From Bombus terrestris (taxonomy: Eukaryota > Arthropoda > Insecta > Hymenoptera > Apidae), in NCBI RefSeq assembly GCF_910591885.1, contig NC_063270.1, positions 2,294,001 to 2,358,000 of the forward strand: 64,000 bases of DNA. Direction: 5' to 3'. The notes beneath the pieces were generated by a model. That model had not been told where the DNA came from. It saw only the letters and a list, made by a program, of their open reading frames with translations, and made no database searches. Position numbers and translations under genes: made by a program. Of this stretch, positions 1 to 12,109 are shown one piece after another (position 1 is the stretch's first letter; each line of letters opens with the position of its first letter).

Positions 1-1410
1 CAATATAATAAACATGAGTAATAGTATATTCATCAATATTGATAAACAAACGAAAGAGATAAACATATTATTAAACCATAATGTCTGTGAAAAAATAATT
101 TATCTACAACTCTACAAAGAAAAAGTAATGTAGTAATTTATTACGTCTTTTAAATAAATCTTCATTTACAAGTAAATATGCATATCAACGCATCACGTAT
201 AAGAGAGGACGCTACATATATGACAAACAAAATTCTCAATTCACGTTACGAATAGCAGCGAAAGATTTCAGAACATTATTCGTTCGTGAAAAAAAAATAC
301 AAGATTTTTATTTTGTATATTTGTAAGTACATACATACATATTTTTCTATGGAATTGCTATCTCTGTTGATAAAACAGAATGATCAAACATAGATCATGT
401 CAATGTAACAGAAAATAATCGTCATAAATAAAGTCACGTACTTGTGAAAATTTAATTAGTTAATTTGTGAAATCTATTGGATATTTTTACTTTCAAAATG
501 TAAAATTTTAATAGAAAAAAGTTTTAATAAAAAAAAGAAACAATTTTAAGGTAACGCTTCACACGTTTCAGTAGAAAATATCCATACCGACAGTTCTTAG
601 AGTCAGATCTACAATAGTCAACAAATGTGTAAGAACAGACGAGATATGTATAAATCGCTTAATCTGTCACATAATGAACAGCGATGAAATCGCTCGTGTA
701 ATCAATCAATTATGACGATACCACCTATGATAATGGAATTATCTGAGAATTATATATCAATCTCTTACAATACCATGTAAAATTCATTACCTTAAAACTG
801 TTTATGGAAAGAAGCGATAATATTTATAACCTTAATAACGTGACATGTGACATTTAATAAGTAAATAGGTTGTATCCTTTTATTATATCGTTCATAGTTT
901 TTATCGTAACTTTAAGTTCATATTTTTAAAATGTACAATATGGAAAAATTTTAATCGATAGATAAATACCCATAAACATGTAATGAAACAAGTCTGGCAA
1001 TTTACTTTAGTTTTGTTCCTGTGAATTACATCTGACGAATTTATAGTCAATATTCTAAACCTCTCCCGCGCGCATTAGATCATTTTCTTAATCAAGAAAA
1101 TACATTAGTTCTTTGTCATCACATTTTTTTTGTTCCACCATATTACTACTTATCTATTCACCTATCTATTAATGATGTACATATTCGTCAGTGTTCTATT
1201 CTTAAATAACTTCTACTGTTGTATGTACTATTTCTCATTAATAAAGATAATTTGTGTAATGTAAAAAAATTATTTGATATTGCAAGAAACAGGAGTATAA
1301 TGTAAAAGTTATTATAAGTTGAAGGCAATGAAAAGTACACTGTGAAACTAGTTTAACTTAATTACATATGTTTAGTTATCTATTGATAATTTTGTAAAAT
1401 ACTGTTAACA
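1..1410. other. AT-rich upstream intergenic DNA
   Basis: No open frame with coding character was seen here on either strand. The sequence is AT-rich with short homopolymer runs and probably contains the promoter and 5' UTR of the phospholipase D gene that starts at 1411. I could not place a transcription start or a core promoter element with confidence. Confidence 0.5.
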
Positions 1411-4400
1411 ATGTCTGACAGTATTTTAAACAAAAAAGCTGAGAATTGTGTTTCTCATGATCCTGAATATGATGATACATTGGGTGTACCTGATTCATTA
1501 GAAATTACTATAAATGAAAGTGAAAATATTAATTCTAATAATGATACTGATAATAGTGGTGAGTTTATGACTTTGGTTTGTTATTTCTGTGTTATTTAAC
1601 TGACTTCCTTTAAAAATAACATTCTAACTATATTAGTAAAATATATTGTGCATTGTTTACTTTATTTAAACTAGAACGTCCTGGTGTGATACCTTTCTCT
1701 GCTATACACGACTTACCAAAAAATTTTAAAAGCCAGTATCGTAATGTTTTTATTCCTGGTGAAGAAGTGCATGTGGACATTATAGACAATGAGCGTAGCG
1801 TAACAACACATCCATTGAATCCAAATTTGTATACTATTGAATTTAGGCATGGACCATTTATTTGGACAATTAAGAAACGATACAAACATATCCAAAATTT
1901 GCATAATCAATTGAAAATATATCGCACCAGTTTAAATATACCTTTTCCAACTAAAAGTCACAAAGAAAGAAGAACTAGTTTAAAAAGTTTGGGTGATACA
2001 AAAGAAGGGAAAGGTTATAAAGGTGCACTACCAAGGTATAACGATACATAAAAAAAGAAAATACATTTATTTATTGTAAATGACCAAAAAATGGGACAAA
2101 CTATTTTTTTCAGATTTCCAAATAAGCCTGATGTTTTAGTACCTTATGAGCAACTAGAACATAGGAAAAAAGTATTAGAAGAGTACTTAAATAATTTATT
2201 AAAAATAAAAATTTATTTGCACCATCCAGAAACAGTGAGTTAATAATTTGCATTTATTTATGTAATGATTACTAACAAGTGTAAAACATTTTCAGGTCAA
2301 TTTTTTAGAAGTCTCACATTTGTCATTTATAGAAGATTTAGGAATGAAAGGCAAAGAAGGAATTGTTTTAAAACGAACTGGATCAGGTGCAAGAAGTAGA
2401 TGTAACTTTTGTGGTCTTCTTGAGGGCATGTGTTGTATTAGATGTACTCATTTCTGCACATTTCTATGTAGGAAATGGCATTCTCGACATCTTATTGTTA
2501 AAGATACTTTTATTGCCTATATTGAACCGAAAAGTGGTAGCATAAAATCAGTGATTCTAATGGATAATGGTTTCGGAATCAGTTTTGGTCTGTATACAAC
2601 AGGGTTAAGAAATGGTATACAAATAGTAAATCTCAGTAGGCACATACTAATTAAGTGCTGGACAAGAAGAAAGGCCAAAGAATGGCTGGAATTCATACAA
2701 GAAGTTAGTAACAGGGAAGGTAAGTTCTTTGACTAGTGCGTAACGTAAAACTTTGAAAACTTAATTAATAAGTTATGTTAGCACAGGTCGAGACTTTATA
2801 CAATCGAATCCGCACAACTCGTTTGCACCTTATCGTTCCCCTATTCCAGCCACATGGTTTGTAGATGGATCAAGTTATATGTCTGCTGTTGCAGACGCGT
2901 TAGAAGATGCAAAAGAAGAAATTTTTATTGCAGACTGGTGGTTATCACCTGAAATTTATATGAAAAGACCAGCTATTCATAGTGATTACTGGCGATTAGA
3001 TAAAATTTTACAAAGAAAAGCTGTGAGTATATCATTAAAAACATTGTGTTTATTAATTATTCATATTAATATTTTTAACACTCTACCTTATTAATGCTGA
3101 CAAAAGTTGTGGATTCTTGGTAAGGCTAATGTAATTTTGAATATAACATATAATGCTGTCAAAAATTGAAAGAAATCACGTGTATATGTTTATAATAATC
3201 AATTCTTTATTTAGTTTGAAGGAATCAAAGTATATATAATGATCTATAAAGAAGTAGAAGTTGCACTGGGCATAAACAGTTTTTATAGCAAACAACGGCT
3301 AGTTGAAAAATGCCCTGAAAATATAAAAGTATTACGTCATCCAGATCACGCGCGAGTGGGAGTGTTTCTGTGGGCACACCACGAAAAAATTGTAGTTGTT
3401 GATCAAAGTATTGCTTTCCTTGGAGGAATCGATCTATGTTATGGTCGATGGGACAACAATGAACATAGATTAATAGACTTAGGTACATGATACTTGAAAT
3501 TAAATACCGATCATTGTTATTAATTGCATTTAATTTTATTGTTCTCAATTACAGGCAGCACCCATCATTCCAGTATTTATATTCCATCTAAAGGTAGATT
3601 TACCAATACAAGCAGTAAAAAGGTATCAAATGGCAATATAAATAAGCATGTTTTATTACCATTGGCTATTGCAACTAACACAGTTGTAATGGCTACTACC
3701 AAGTCTATACCTGTGTTGTAAGTTTCTTACTTATTATTCTTCATAAATTTTATATTTCAAATTTTCTTTAAGTTTGGCTCAGCTACTCATTTTATTTTAC
3801 TTTTTGTTTTTTTCTTTAGGCCAATTATAAATAATAAGACGTCAATATCGCCATTCTCGACATCACAGTTAAATGCTGGTGATTTATTACTATTACAACC
3901 AATAGAAGAATCAGATACTATGAAATGTGATACACCTAATCTGGAACGTAAAAATTTATTTGGAATGGCAAAAAACACCATGGATAGAATGAAACACAGT
4001 ATTAAGTTAAAAAGACAAGAATTAATTAATATGGTGTATAATCCACACGAAGAAGATAGTGATGAGGAGAATGTTATGACTACGTAAGTTCATACTTCAG
4101 AAAGATATTTAACAAAAACTGAATATATTTTTACACCAACTAGAGAATATCACTGACATTTTCAGCTATACAATGCAAACTCCAATTGAAACTAGTCAGT
4201 CACTAGCATATAACGAAGATGAAGTTTCAGAATATCCAGGTGTGGCTAAATTATGGCTGGGGAAAGACTATGTAAATTTTATTGTTAAAGACTTTAATGA
4301 TCTCGAAAAACCTTATCAAGATCTAGTAGATAGAAGCAATACTCCCAGAATGCCATGGCACGATATAGGAGTTATGGTACAAGGTGCAACAGCAAGAGAT

Positions 4401-5956
4401 GTTGCCAGACATTTTATTCAACGTTGGAATGCAATTAAGGCAGGTACTTTCTAATTTTATAACAATCTAATAATTAAATAACATTTATATAATTTATATT
4501 TGTAGATGGAAAAAGCAAAATTAAATTCATGTTATCCATTTTTGCTTCCAAAAACGTACAATAATTGCAGTAGCTCTGTACCATTTATTGAGAGATCTAC
4601 TATACACAACGTCAACTGTCAAGTATTAAGATCAGTTAGTTCTTGGTCGGCTGGTTTTCTCGACTCACAAACAATAGAGCGAAGTATTCAAGAAGCTTAT
4701 ATTGAGGCTATTAGTAAAGCAGAAAGGTGAAATTAATTTTTAAAAACATGAAAAATGATTAATTGACCTACTGTTTATAATACACATTTTTCTATTTCAG
4801 GTATATATACATAGAGAACCAATTTTTTATAACGCTTGCATCCATGCAACGATCTGCAGTAAAAAATCGTATTGGAGAAACATTATTGAAACGCATTTTA
4901 AGAGCACACCGTGAGGGTGCAGTATTTAGAGTATTTGTAATAATGCCTTTATTACCAGGTTTTGAAGGCGAAGTTGGAGGACCAACTGGTACTGCTCTGC
5001 GTGCTATTACTCATTGGAATTATGCTTCTATATCAAGGTAAAAGTTCTGTTATAAAATTAAACTGCAACTAAGGATGAAAAGTGAATGAGTTGAAAAATT
5101 AGAAGTATTTGTATTATAAATAGGGGTAAAGATGCTATCTTAAGTCGGCTAATTGAAGCAGGAATAGAGGACCCTAGAGAGTACATTACATTCCATGGTT
5201 TAAGGACGCACGCGATGTTAAATGGTACATTAGTGACAGAATTAATATATGTTCACAGTAAGCTATTAATTGTGGATGATAATACTGTCATCTGTGGTTC
5301 TGCTAATATTAATGATAGAAGCATGACAGCAACAAGGGACAGCGAAATTGCAGTAATAATTCATGTAAGTATTATTTTAACTGACTCAACTGTGTAATTT
5401 TTTATCATTTCAATATTAACTATTCTATAATTTACAGGATCAAGAATTCGAAGAAGGAAGAATGAACGATATACCGTTTCCTTGTGGTAAATTTGCAGGA
5501 TCATTGCGGAAACAATTAATTTCTGAACATTTGGGATTATTTAAAACAAATGAAGATATAGATGTAACTGATATAATTAAAAAATCATTCTACAAAGATG
5601 TATGGTGTGCTAGGAGTAATCGAAACACAGAAATCTATGAAGAAGTATTTCATGTTATTCCGACAGATAAAGTTGTTAATTTTTCTATGTTAAAGCAATA
5701 TCAAGATAAGGAGCCACTTTTTTCATCGGATACACTTTTGGCCCAAGAAATGGTTGAACAGATTAAGGTATAGTTTAAAAAAATTGTTATTATTATTATC
5801 ATTATTATTATTATTTTAACAAACTTTATCTTTTCATTTTTAATTTTATTTTAGGGTCATTTAGTAAACATGCCATTGCACTTTTTATGCAATGAGGATC
5901 TGAAACCAGCTGCTGGTACAGTAGAAGGAATGATGCCAACAGCACTGTGGACTTAA
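1411..5956 (+). CDS. Pld: Phospholipase D (PLD1/2 type), 14 exons, complete
   Basis: This enzyme hydrolyses phosphatidylcholine to phosphatidic acid and choline at cell membranes and is normally PIP2- and small-GTPase-regulated. Predicted exons: 1411-1558, 1675-2035, 2114-2234, 2296-2719, 2787-3022, 3215-3482, 3555-3717, 3820-4083, 4166-4439, 4506-4726, 4801-5037, 5124-5364, 5438-5767, 5855-5956. All phases agree, giving 1129 codons plus stop, close to animal PLD length. In order: an acidic N-terminus, a PX domain (exons 2-3), a PH-like domain (exon 4), the first HxKxxxxD motif at 3380-3403 (HEKIVVVD), a variable low-complexity loop (exons 7-8), and the second HKD motif at 5254-5277 (HSKLLIVD) followed by GSANINDRS. 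The protein ends in WT, as family members usually do. The start is the first in-frame ATG, just before an acidic N-terminus; an upstream non-coding exon cannot be excluded. One intron appears to be GC-AG. Confidence 0.95.
4440..4505 (+). other. Predicted GC-AG intron of the phospholipase D gene
   Basis: Exon 9 ends ...ATTAAG and is followed by GCAGGT. The next exon must begin at 4506 (ATGGAAAAAGC) to stay in the frame leading to YPFLLPK, a conserved family segment. Using the nearby GT at 4444 with the same acceptor breaks the frame and soon meets a stop. A canonical alternative is the GT at 4444 with an acceptor after 4515, which keeps frame but drops two residues and skips the first AG. Confidence 0.55.
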
Positions 5957-6724
5957 ATTTTTGACATTCGAATCCAATATTAATGAAATCAGTGATTTTA
6001 ATATTTTTTACAATTGTAACAAGTTAATCTATTTCTAAGTATTTTATTGACCAAAGTACAAACGATCACTCTGTGCTTATGACTTGATATTTCATTATAT
6101 GTATAAACTGCTAAAACTAAGGTTGTATATCACTATTACTTAAAAGCATTTAGAATATCTGAGAGCATAAAAAATTAAGACGAATAAAATGCTAATGAAA
6201 ATTCAGGTCAAGATAATACTTGGATTGTTACTTACGCATTAAATTGATTATAATTGTACTTTAACATTCCATAAAATCTAACTCTTTCAAAGAGGAAACG
6301 GGTTATTAATGTTGATGTGGTAATAGTTAATAATTTGAAGATAATTTTATTTCATTAATTATTTAATATGCTCAAACGTCTTTTATTAATAACATCTTTT
6401 ATAAAAATTCTCATATGAATGTTTAAGTTTTAACAGTGTGCCTTTTTAAAAGTTGAATTTTATATTATAACATTTATTTTATAATACTATTTATTTGTAT
6501 TAAACGACATATAAAATAAATATGACATATATTGTTCTTTACCAAGCTAATATTCTTATTTCTTTATATCTCTGTTACGATTATTCCATATAAATATTTA
6601 ATGAATCATTTTTGTATTTCAACTTATCTGAATAGCCAGAAGTTTGAGAGTCAACGTAATCAATATTGTGCTGTATAATTATGTGTTCGGATTCAAATTT
6701 CCAATTTCTAATGTCAAATCGGTA
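5957..6724 (+). other. Phospholipase D 3' UTR and intergenic DNA
   Basis: AT-rich sequence after the stop codon. AATAAA hexamers lie at 6183-6188 and 6515-6520 and are candidate polyadenylation signals. Nothing else is recognisable before the retrotransposon debris starts near 6725. Confidence 0.5.
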
Positions 6725-7780
6725 AAACACGCAGACTCAGAAGAGTATGGCAAAGTCATAGAACACCTGAAGACAAGCGTAAGCTAAATAACGCAACAAG
6801 GAAACTAACCAAAATCCTTAAAAATTACAAAAATGACTGTTTTCAAAAATATCTTGCTAATCTGTCTCCCACAGCTAACTCTAACTACTCACTATGGAAG
6901 GCATCCAGGAAACTCACTCGTCCTCCGTAAATAATCCCTCAAATTCGCTATCCGCAAGGTGGATGGGCGCGTAGCGTGGCTATACAAAAAGCCAACTTGT
7001 TTGCAAGTCATTTAACTAATGTCTTCAAACCATATTCCTCCACTATTGCCGTGAAAATAACGGAATACTTGCACTCTCCCTTCCAGATGTCTCCTCCTAT
7101 TGAACTCTTCACTTCTGTAGAAGTTATGGAATTAATCCATCCCCTAAATCCCAGGAAAATATCGGGACATGACCAGATAAGTAACAAAGCTATCAAGGAG
7201 CTTCCCATAAAAGGGATTGCTCTCATCACTTCTATTTTTAATGCATTTCTTCGCTTTGGATACTATCTTAAGTCTTGGAAAATATTATCGATTACTCTTA
7301 TCCCTAAACCTGGAAAACCAATACACGAAACTAGCTCTTATCGTTCAATTAGTCTTCTACTCACTTTGTCCAAACTATTTGAGAAGATGCTAACGAAACG
7401 ACTCCTTCCACTCCTAGAGGATTTGAAAACAATGCCAGATCATCAATTCGGTTTTCGGAAGCAACATTCTACGATAAAGCAAATTCATCGTCTAACTCAT
7501 AAAATCAACCAAAATTTAGAAAAGAAAAAATATTGATCTGCGGTATTCCTGGACATTCAGCAGGCGTTCGACGAAGTGTGGCATACAGGACTTTTGTTCA
7601 AACTAAAGAAAATCCTACCACACTCCATCTTAAAATCATATCTAACCAATAGGCTGTTCATGATTAAATACTTAGACGCTATAACCGCAACATTTCCAAT
7701 AGAAGCTGGCATACTCCAAGGTAGTGTCCTCGGGCCTCTGCTGTTCACTATTTACACTGCCGATTTACCAACTTTAACAG
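6725..7780 (+). pseudogene. Jockey-clade non-LTR retrotransposon fragment (reverse transcriptase)
   Basis: A partial second ORF of a jockey-like element. After a basic linker (TRRLRRVWQS, TRKLTKIL), the frame from 6976 carries the reverse-transcriptase blocks SYRSISLLLTLSKLFEK, QFGFRKQHST, AVFLDIQQAFDEVWH and AGILQGSVLGPLLFTIYTAD. The block order and wording fit the jockey clade. The copy is dead: an in-frame TGA at 7534-7536 splits the domain, and the linker region holds further stops. It is truncated just before the catalytic YADD block by an LTR-like insertion at 7781, and the 3' half does not resume afterwards. The endonuclease domain is also missing. It lies directly downstream of the phospholipase gene on the same strand. 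Confidence 0.85.
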
Positions 7781-8783
7781 TGTAGCGACACATGATTTAG
7801 AGGACAAATCAAATCATGTTATTGTTCTGTCCCGGAGCATCAAGACCATTGGAATACAAGTGAGGTGATGGGCGTGATAGGTATAGAAGAATCACTCGGT
7901 ATTATTTAACAATATCTATTTATTTGCTTGTGTCCGTGGTATACACTATCGCGGTGAAAGCACGGTACAATTATCGGTTCGAGATTACAAGTCCGAACTC
8001 GGCGCGGTACTTTACGCGGTGGTTCGAGTCGAGACGATTGCACAGATGTCCAGAGATTCAGATTCGTTATTATGTACGACCGCGGACGAACGATTCAGAT
8101 AGGCGTCTTCCAACTTGCTTCGCGGCTCGCGATAGATCAGAATGAATTTGTGTCGCGAGGATGCTCCTTAGGAAAACTGTGTTTGGTTGTGTCTAAGGAT
8201 GCGGAATCATCGGATTCGTTAAGAAAAGCGTTAGTTCAGAGAGTGAGGGAAATGGACGTCGCTGTTAATTGGCTAAATCGTGAGTTGGTGGTTGAAAAGA
8301 GATGGTAACTGCCCTTGAGCGAAAGTTGCTAGCGAGGAGCGTCGTACGTGAGAAAAAACAGATTTCCCGTAGTGGGTGGTATGTGTAGGGAGACAAAGAC
8401 TATTGTCCCTTTAGAGAATCTTAGCTGCACGAATCCTAAGATTTATAGCGGGTCCTTAGGCTCGCTGTAAATATTCGGTGAGAATGTATCGACATCTGGC
8501 AATCATCTCGTTCGAAGGGTAGAGTCTTTGTGTAGCGAGGCACGAGACAGAAACCGTTGGGAAGTTTGCTGTCGAGTGCCGCTACACAAGTAACATAAAC
8601 TCCGGGCAAAACAATGGCAGGCAACCGTCGGGTCAGGACAAATTCAAATTTTTCGACTCTCCTTCGACCAGTATAAATAAACAGACACGTTCGCGGACGA
8701 TTAGAATGTAGTACAATATCGAGCGAGTATTCACGGTAACCAACAGCGCGATCGAGTACCTCCGCAATATTTGTATCTGGTGA
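7781..8783 (+). mobile_element. LTR-like sequence, family B (copy 1), split by a family-A element
   Basis: The segments 7781-7861 and 8587-about 8783 together match, in reverse orientation, the sequence at about 22870-23181. Shared landmarks are the start TGTAGCG(G/A)CAC, the words GTTATTGTTCTGTCCCGGAG and GGCAACCGTCGGGTCAGGAC, and the promoter-like stretch AGTATAAATAAACAGAC. The TG start, the TATA-like box and the position as an insertion within a jockey fragment suggest an LTR. The right end is uncertain because the sequence passes directly into an R2-like fragment. No internal gag or pol of its own is present here. Confidence 0.55.
7862..8586 (+). mobile_element. Solo-LTR-like element, family A (copy 1)
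   Basis: This copy is 725 bp and begins GAGGTGATGGGCG (or TGAGG if the shared T is counted) and ends GTGCCGCTACA. It is flanked by a direct repeat, CAAGT, at 7857-7861 and 8587-8591, so its boundaries are exact. It interrupts the family-B sequence, which continues on both sides. It contains no coding capacity. TG...CA ends without long terminal inverted repeats favour a solo LTR over a DNA transposon. It is very similar to the copy at 13516-14248. Confidence 0.75.
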
Positions 8784-8795
8784 CTTTTCAATTCT

Positions 8796-9595
8796 CCGAA
8801 AAAGGCTGCTGCAGGACCGGATGGCTTACAAAGAGATCATTTAACCATCCCCGGCCTGTCCGCTATATTGGCAAAAATTTATAATATGCTTGTTTATTGT
8901 TCATATTTTCCTTCCGTATGGAAAGAAAATAGAACTACGTTAATTCCTAAAGTTAATAAGCCAAGCAGCCTGGTCGAGAACTGGCGACCAATAACAATAA
9001 GCCCAATTTTAGGCCGAATCTTCTCCTCCATTATCGACGGGAGGATCAGAAGAGGCATTGTATTAAACATGAGGCAAAAGGGTTTTACATCCGAAAGTGG
9101 ATGTAAAATCAATATCGAACTTTTGAACTCTTCCCTAAATCACAGTAAAAGAAACAATGACGGGATATTCACCATAGTGGATATCTCGAAGGCGTTCGAT
9201 ACAGTGCCTCACGCCGCATTAAAACCATGTCTGGCTAGAAAGGGTGTGCCCGCCCCTATCGTCGATCTAATCGGCGATATGTACAAAAATTGTAAAACAA
9301 ATATAAGAACCAAAGATAGCAGGGTCGAGATTACGATCCGTCGAGGAGTCAAGCAAGGCGATCCTCTGTCGCCATTGCTATTTAACCTATGCTTGGAGCC
9401 TCTGCTGGAAGAGATCGAGGAGAAAAGCAATGGTTTAAAAATCAATGAAAATCGAAAAGTGCCTGTTCTGGCCTTCGCAGACGATGTCGTTCTACTCGGA
9501 GCGGACGCGAGGGAAGCACAGCACCAAGTGAACGTACTTACGGATTATCTACAGAGCCTCGAGATGAACTTATGAATTGAAAAATTACTTACTTT
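8796..9595 (+). pseudogene. R2-like non-LTR retrotransposon fragment (reverse transcriptase)
   Basis: A long open frame from about 8799 to the stop at 9573-9575 encodes the middle of a reverse transcriptase. Blocks are AAGPDGL, ENWRPITISPILGRIFSS, QKGFTSESGC, FTIVDISKAFDTVPH, RRGVKQGDPLSPLLFN and the catalytic FADD at 9474-9485. The RRGVKQGDPLSP wording, the AFDTVPH block and an FADD instead of YADD resemble the R2 clade. N-terminal zinc fingers and the C-terminal restriction-like endonuclease are absent. The frame stops at 9573, soon followed by an unrelated R1-clade element. R2 elements normally sit in 28S rRNA genes, but no rDNA is seen here, so this is a displaced or non-rDNA lineage copy. 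Confidence 0.75.
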
Positions 9596-9821
9596 CGCAG
9601 AGGTGACCGCTCGGCCACCGGTGCGTCCCCGCGCGAGGAGAGAATCCATGCGGGGAGTGGCGGGGGCGGCGACGGAGCGGGAACTGTCGCGAAAGGGAAG
9701 GAACGTTCCGCTAGTGGGCGGGACACGCGCGGGGAGAAAGTACCCGGCCTTCCCCGACCCCCACGATGTGCCGCGGTATCGCTCACTGTGAGGCTCGGGT
9801 TTCACATACAGAAAGGCGAAA

Positions 9822-10652
9822 GTGAGGAGGGAAGTTAAGCTCTCCGAACTTGACATCAAGGAGGTGAGATTCAGGAAGGCGATCACGTGGGCGATGCTGT
9901 TCGAGATCTCAGGCCAGGACGCTGGGAATAAAGCATCGCGACTGGCCAAGCGGATGGCGGCCACGCTGAAGGACTTACCCGCCAAGGTAACCGTGACGCG
10001 TAGGACAGCTGAGTTAAGAGTGACCGGACTGAAGGACTTGGTCACCCCGGAGGAGGTGGCGGCCGCCGTTGCCGAGGTCGGGGGCTGCCGCGCCGATGAG
10101 GTCAGTGTGGGACCCATACGCTACGCTCCTCGGGGCCTCGGTTCAGTGTGGCTACACTGTCCGCTGACAGCGGGGAGGAAAGTCAATCATCGGGAGGTAA
10201 GATCAATATAGGTTGGTCAACGGCGGGGGTTTCCCCTCTCCCGGCGCAACAACTCCAATGCTTCAGGTGCATGGAGTCGGGTCATGGTGCGCGAGGACTG
10301 CAAGTCGACGGTCGACTGGTCGGAGCGCTGCTATCGATGCGGGGCAGAAGGACATCGCGCCAGGGACTGTTCGGCGCGAGTACCTAAGTGTCCAGTGTGC
10401 ACGGATCTGGGACTGTCCGCGTCACATCGCATCTGGTTGCCGGCATGCAAACACCCGGCCCGTAAGAAGAGGGCCGCACAGGAGGCAAGGACCGTTCCAG
10501 GCGATGGCGGGGACGCGGCAACGAGGAAGAAAACGACGCCGCCGTCTACTTGCCCCGGAAAGGCCAGAAAAGAGGATGGAGAAGTCGGATGCATCGACTG
10601 CGAGGGGAACGGCCCGGAGAAGGCTATGGAAACGGAGCCGTCCCCGACGTGA
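9822..10652 (+). pseudogene. R1 copy I ORF1 (gag-like, zinc knuckle protein)
   Basis: A nucleic-acid-binding ORF1 protein of the R1 clade, now frameshifted. The first frame (9822-10208) carries the core with SELDIKEVRFRKAITWAM and YAPRGLGSVWLHCPL, which matches the equivalent region of copy II. After a shift the frame 10284-10652 contains the knuckle CYRCGAEGHRARDC (Cx2Cx4Hx4C) and a second cysteine/histidine cluster beginning CPVC. The tail is rich in lysine, arginine and proline. No intact start can be assigned. Confidence 0.8.
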
Positions 10653-12109
10653 GAGGAAGAAGAGGAGGAGGACAACTGCTCCTGCAGTGCAATCTTAACC
10701 GCGCCGGCCGGGCTTAGGACTTAATGTTCCAGAGCCTAGTGGAGCGGCGGATTGGTCTGGCAGCGGTGGTCGAGCCATACAGCATCCCCGCCGCGTCACA
10801 GGGCGCTGGGGACCTAATCAGCTCGGTCGCCATATTCTGAAACGGGAGCGCGGGAAGCCCCTCCTGCTCGGTGATCGAGCGGGGACGGGGTTTCGTGGCT
10901 GCGAAATGGGGCGACCTAGCCGTGGTGGCCGTATACGTGTCGCTCAACATCAGTCGGACAGAGTACGTCTCCTTCCTGAACGGGCTCGCGGCTTGCGTGA
11001 GACGCTTGGGCGCCTGTCCGTCATTGGTCCTCGGGGACTTCAACGCTCACTCAACGGCGTGGGGCTCCTGTAGGACCAACGGAAGGGGGCGCGACGTACA
11101 GGACTGGGCGGCCGCATTCGACCTCCGGCTTATGAACCAGCACGTGCGTGGCGTGGCGGGGTCACGTCCATAGTAGACCTCACGTGGGCAAGTCCAGCCG
11201 CATCCCGCCGTGTTTCCGGATGGGGCGTGTCCCCGGAGGAGACCCTCTCGGACCACCTCTACATCTTGATGGAGGTGGCGGTTGGGGGTGCGATGGGCGA
11301 CCCTTCGCTCGGTACGAGCGGACCAACCGGCCCACCGGGAAGGGGAAGAAGACGAGAACTTCATGGCGACGGTCACTATAGCCGTCGCCTGGTCGGAAGA
11401 ATCTCCGTCCGACGAGGACGCGGAAGCGGGAGCGACCCGGCTGAGGTGCGACTTGCATGCGATCTGCGATTCGAGTATGCCGCGGTCGGGAGCCCCGCGC
11501 CGTGCCGGCGCGGTGTACTGATGGTCCGAGGAGATCGCTCGTATTCGCGAGGCGTGTATCCGCGCTCGGCGTCGGTACACCAGATCCTGCCGTAAGCGGC
11601 GGGTGGACGAAGCCACAGTGGCTCGTTTGTACGAGGCCTACCGCGAAGCGCGGAGGCCCCTGCAGCCAGCCATCAAGGAGGTGAAGAGACGGGCGTGGGG
11701 CGAGCTACTGGCCAGCCTCGACTCCCATCCCTGGGGGTGCCCTTATAAGATGCTACTGAACAAACTGAATGGGCACCTCCCGCAACGGAGAGCATGGATC
11801 CTCGGTTCCTGGAGGAGGTGGTCGGCACCCTGTTCCCGGGAGCGACGGGCGAGGAGGATAGCTTGTTCACCGATGAGGAGAAGCAGGAGCCTCAACCGTC
11901 GGAAGAAGAGCCACGTGACACCGCGGGAAGTTGGAGCCCGGAAGGGTCACCGAGGAAGAATTGGCCGAGGATGTCAGAAGGATCGGAGCACGGAAAACTC
12001 CGCGCCCCGACGGAGTCCCGATCCGCCTGTGGAAGGACATCGCCGGAGTCTTGGCCCCGAGATTAATGCGTCTATTTGACAGATGCCAGTCTCGGGGCGA
12101 ATTCCCCGT

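Noticed and set aside
9545..10117. Minus-strand ORF of 190 codons opposite the R1 gag
   Set aside because: Shadow of the GC-rich R1 ORF1; the plus strand carries the conserved protein.
11047..11616. Minus-strand ORF of 189 codons opposite the R1 endonuclease
   Set aside because: Shadow of GC-rich plus-strand R1 sequence.
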